Assembly (NCBI GenBank): GCA_016801885.1
Contig: CM028892.1
Span: forward strand, 5,774,114-5,838,113
Reading direction: 5' to 3'
From: Toxotes chatareus
Taxonomy: Eukaryota > Chordata > Actinopteri > Toxotidae
DNA: 64,000 nucleotides
A program made the position numbers and the translations under genes. Positions 62,729 to 64,000 of this stretch are shown here, piece after piece. Below the pieces are notes generated by a model, which was given only the letters and a program-made list of their open reading frames with translations, did no database searches and was not told the origin of the DNA. Numbering within the stretch: the stretch's first letter is position 1; each line of letters opens with the position of its first letter.

Positions 62729-64000
62729 CTGTAAAAAAACAAAAATAAGGAAAACATGATCTTCAAGCAATCAAATTCAGAATTTATTTACATGTATAAT
62801 GTGTTGCAACATTGTTTTTCCACAACAGTTGTGCTTTCACTTTATTTTTGCATATAAACTTTTTTTATTAACTTTTTTTATTAATTTTCCATTAGATTCA
62901 ATTATTGTGAAACTTAAAATGTCAGTTTTTTAGTTTTTGGTTTTTTGTCTTATGTGAAATGTGAAAGGTGCTTGACAAACTCTACACCCCCGCTGCCATT
63001 CCTCATTGGGCCCACTTCTCCAAGCAATGACACATCATAAACACTGTTATTTTCCCTGCATTTCTGAGGAGGACTAAAGGTTCTGTGTCATGGAAAATTT
63101 AACACATCATAAAAAACCATTACTTTAACTCTCTCAGGTTGGTAGTCTGAAATATCTGTGGTTCATTTTTTTTTTGATCCCTCATTGCCAACTAATTCTC
63201 ATATGGTTTGGAAACCTGAGTTACTGCTGTAAATATTCAGCCTTCAGTTTAACAATCAGGGAATTTCTAAAAGTTTCCATAGCATTCAAGGGTGTACCAT
63301 AAGACCTGTTAAATCCTCTGGGAAATTAAGGGAAAAGACTGACACACAGCCAAATGTTGACGTTGGCCTCTGAAAATGATCATCTCTCCAGAAAAGTTTT
63401 GACATATTATTGAGCAAAATGAATGGATGCTTCTAACCAGGATGAAGTTTGATGAAGTTATTGGTGTTTTATGAAAATCTGCAGCATTCTGTCAAACCTG
63501 TTCCCATCATAAGCTATGTATTTTAGTGGTTAGTATGCTCATAGACTGCTAAATAAATGCTTATTGAAGAGAGGGAATGGTCACTACATTGTGCAAAAGT
63601 AAGTCCAAGGATACATAAAGGCCAAGTCTGTGCGCATGAGTAAGTTTAATGTAATTGTATTGATTTCAGACTGGGTGTAAGCAACATTTCTCTTATGAAC
63701 ATAAACATTTAATAAATTACTGTCAAAACTGATATATACAGTCGACAAAAACTAATAGAAGGCTGGCTTAAAAAAAATCATTTTTTGACAGTATAGCATA
63801 GGTAATATTTGTATTTCCACGACTAATTGTGTCTTATATTTCTATATACGAAACCCAGATGGGGTACAAAGTACTCAAATGATGTCAAGGTACATTACAC
63901 GTGAGCCATTGGATGTAGCTGCAGTGCTTTAAGTACAGTGTGTAGCTGGGGTCATTGCGTCTGGCATATACATACATTACCAGGCCAAAGTGTCTGCAGC
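62729..64000 (-). other. filip1l: filip1l intron (upstream of the giant exon)
   Basis: AT-rich sequence with no coding signal. The preceding coding exon, expected to end in the ECERL-type codon split as AG/G, was not found before the window edge. Confidence 0.7.

Noticed and set aside
62729..62766. ATG at 62766 as the filip1l start
   Set aside because: The residues before LKLLIDQ are the acceptor pyrimidine tract. Family comparison places an exon boundary in the preceding Arg codon, so the start lies in exons outside the window.

Overview
This window is vertebrate nuclear DNA, most likely from a ray-finned (percomorph-type) teleost. The evidence is split genes with GT-AG introns, very dense (CA)n/(TG)n microsatellites, one repeat of a type common in fish genomes, and three genes whose proteins match known vertebrate families. 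Only about the right-hand third is clearly genic.

Region 1 (1 to about 41.8 kb) is a gene-poor stretch or very large intron. It is filled with dinucleotide arrays, purine- or pyrimidine-biased tracts and scattered complex sequence that could be conserved regulatory DNA. No gene could be assigned there. A few isolated exon-like segments are recorded at low confidence: 432-661, 31268-31549 minus, 36312-36437 and a possible terminal exon at 40983.

Region 2 (about 41.85-45.14 kb) holds ccdc28a on the plus strand, complete in five exons and encoding 192 aa. It has a CpG-rich, ETS-site promoter, an upstream ATG overlapping the true start, a 23-nt microexon, and a last intron carrying textbook U12-type (minor spliceosome) splice signals.

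Region 3 (45.8-53.13 kb) holds ect2l on the plus strand, complete in 21 exons and encoding 982 aa. It reads as an F-box domain, a DUF4347-like middle domain that has lost the family's His/Cys positions, a Dbl-homology RhoGEF domain and a PH-like tail. The gene starts under 700 bp after the ccdc28a poly(A) signal. Human CCDC28A and ECT2L are also neighbours on 6q24.

Region 4 (53.6-64 kb, minus strand) holds the 3' half of a filip1l-type gene, convergent with ect2l. One giant exon (59872-62728) encodes 951 residues of coiled coil and Ser/Pro-rich tail. The last six codons before its stop contain a perfect GTAAGT donor. An exon 5.3 kb downstream (54341-54556) fits that donor in phase and supplies a 71-residue basic tail, so two C-termini are predicted. 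The 5' exons of filip1l lie beyond the right edge.

The three genes do not form one pathway. CCDC28 proteins are small coiled-coil proteins (the paralogue CCDC28B is linked to cilia and BBS proteins), ECT2L is a predicted Rho-GEF, and FILIP1L is a filamin/actin-associated coiled-coil protein. All exon models come from reading splice sites, frame and remembered family sequences. No search was run.
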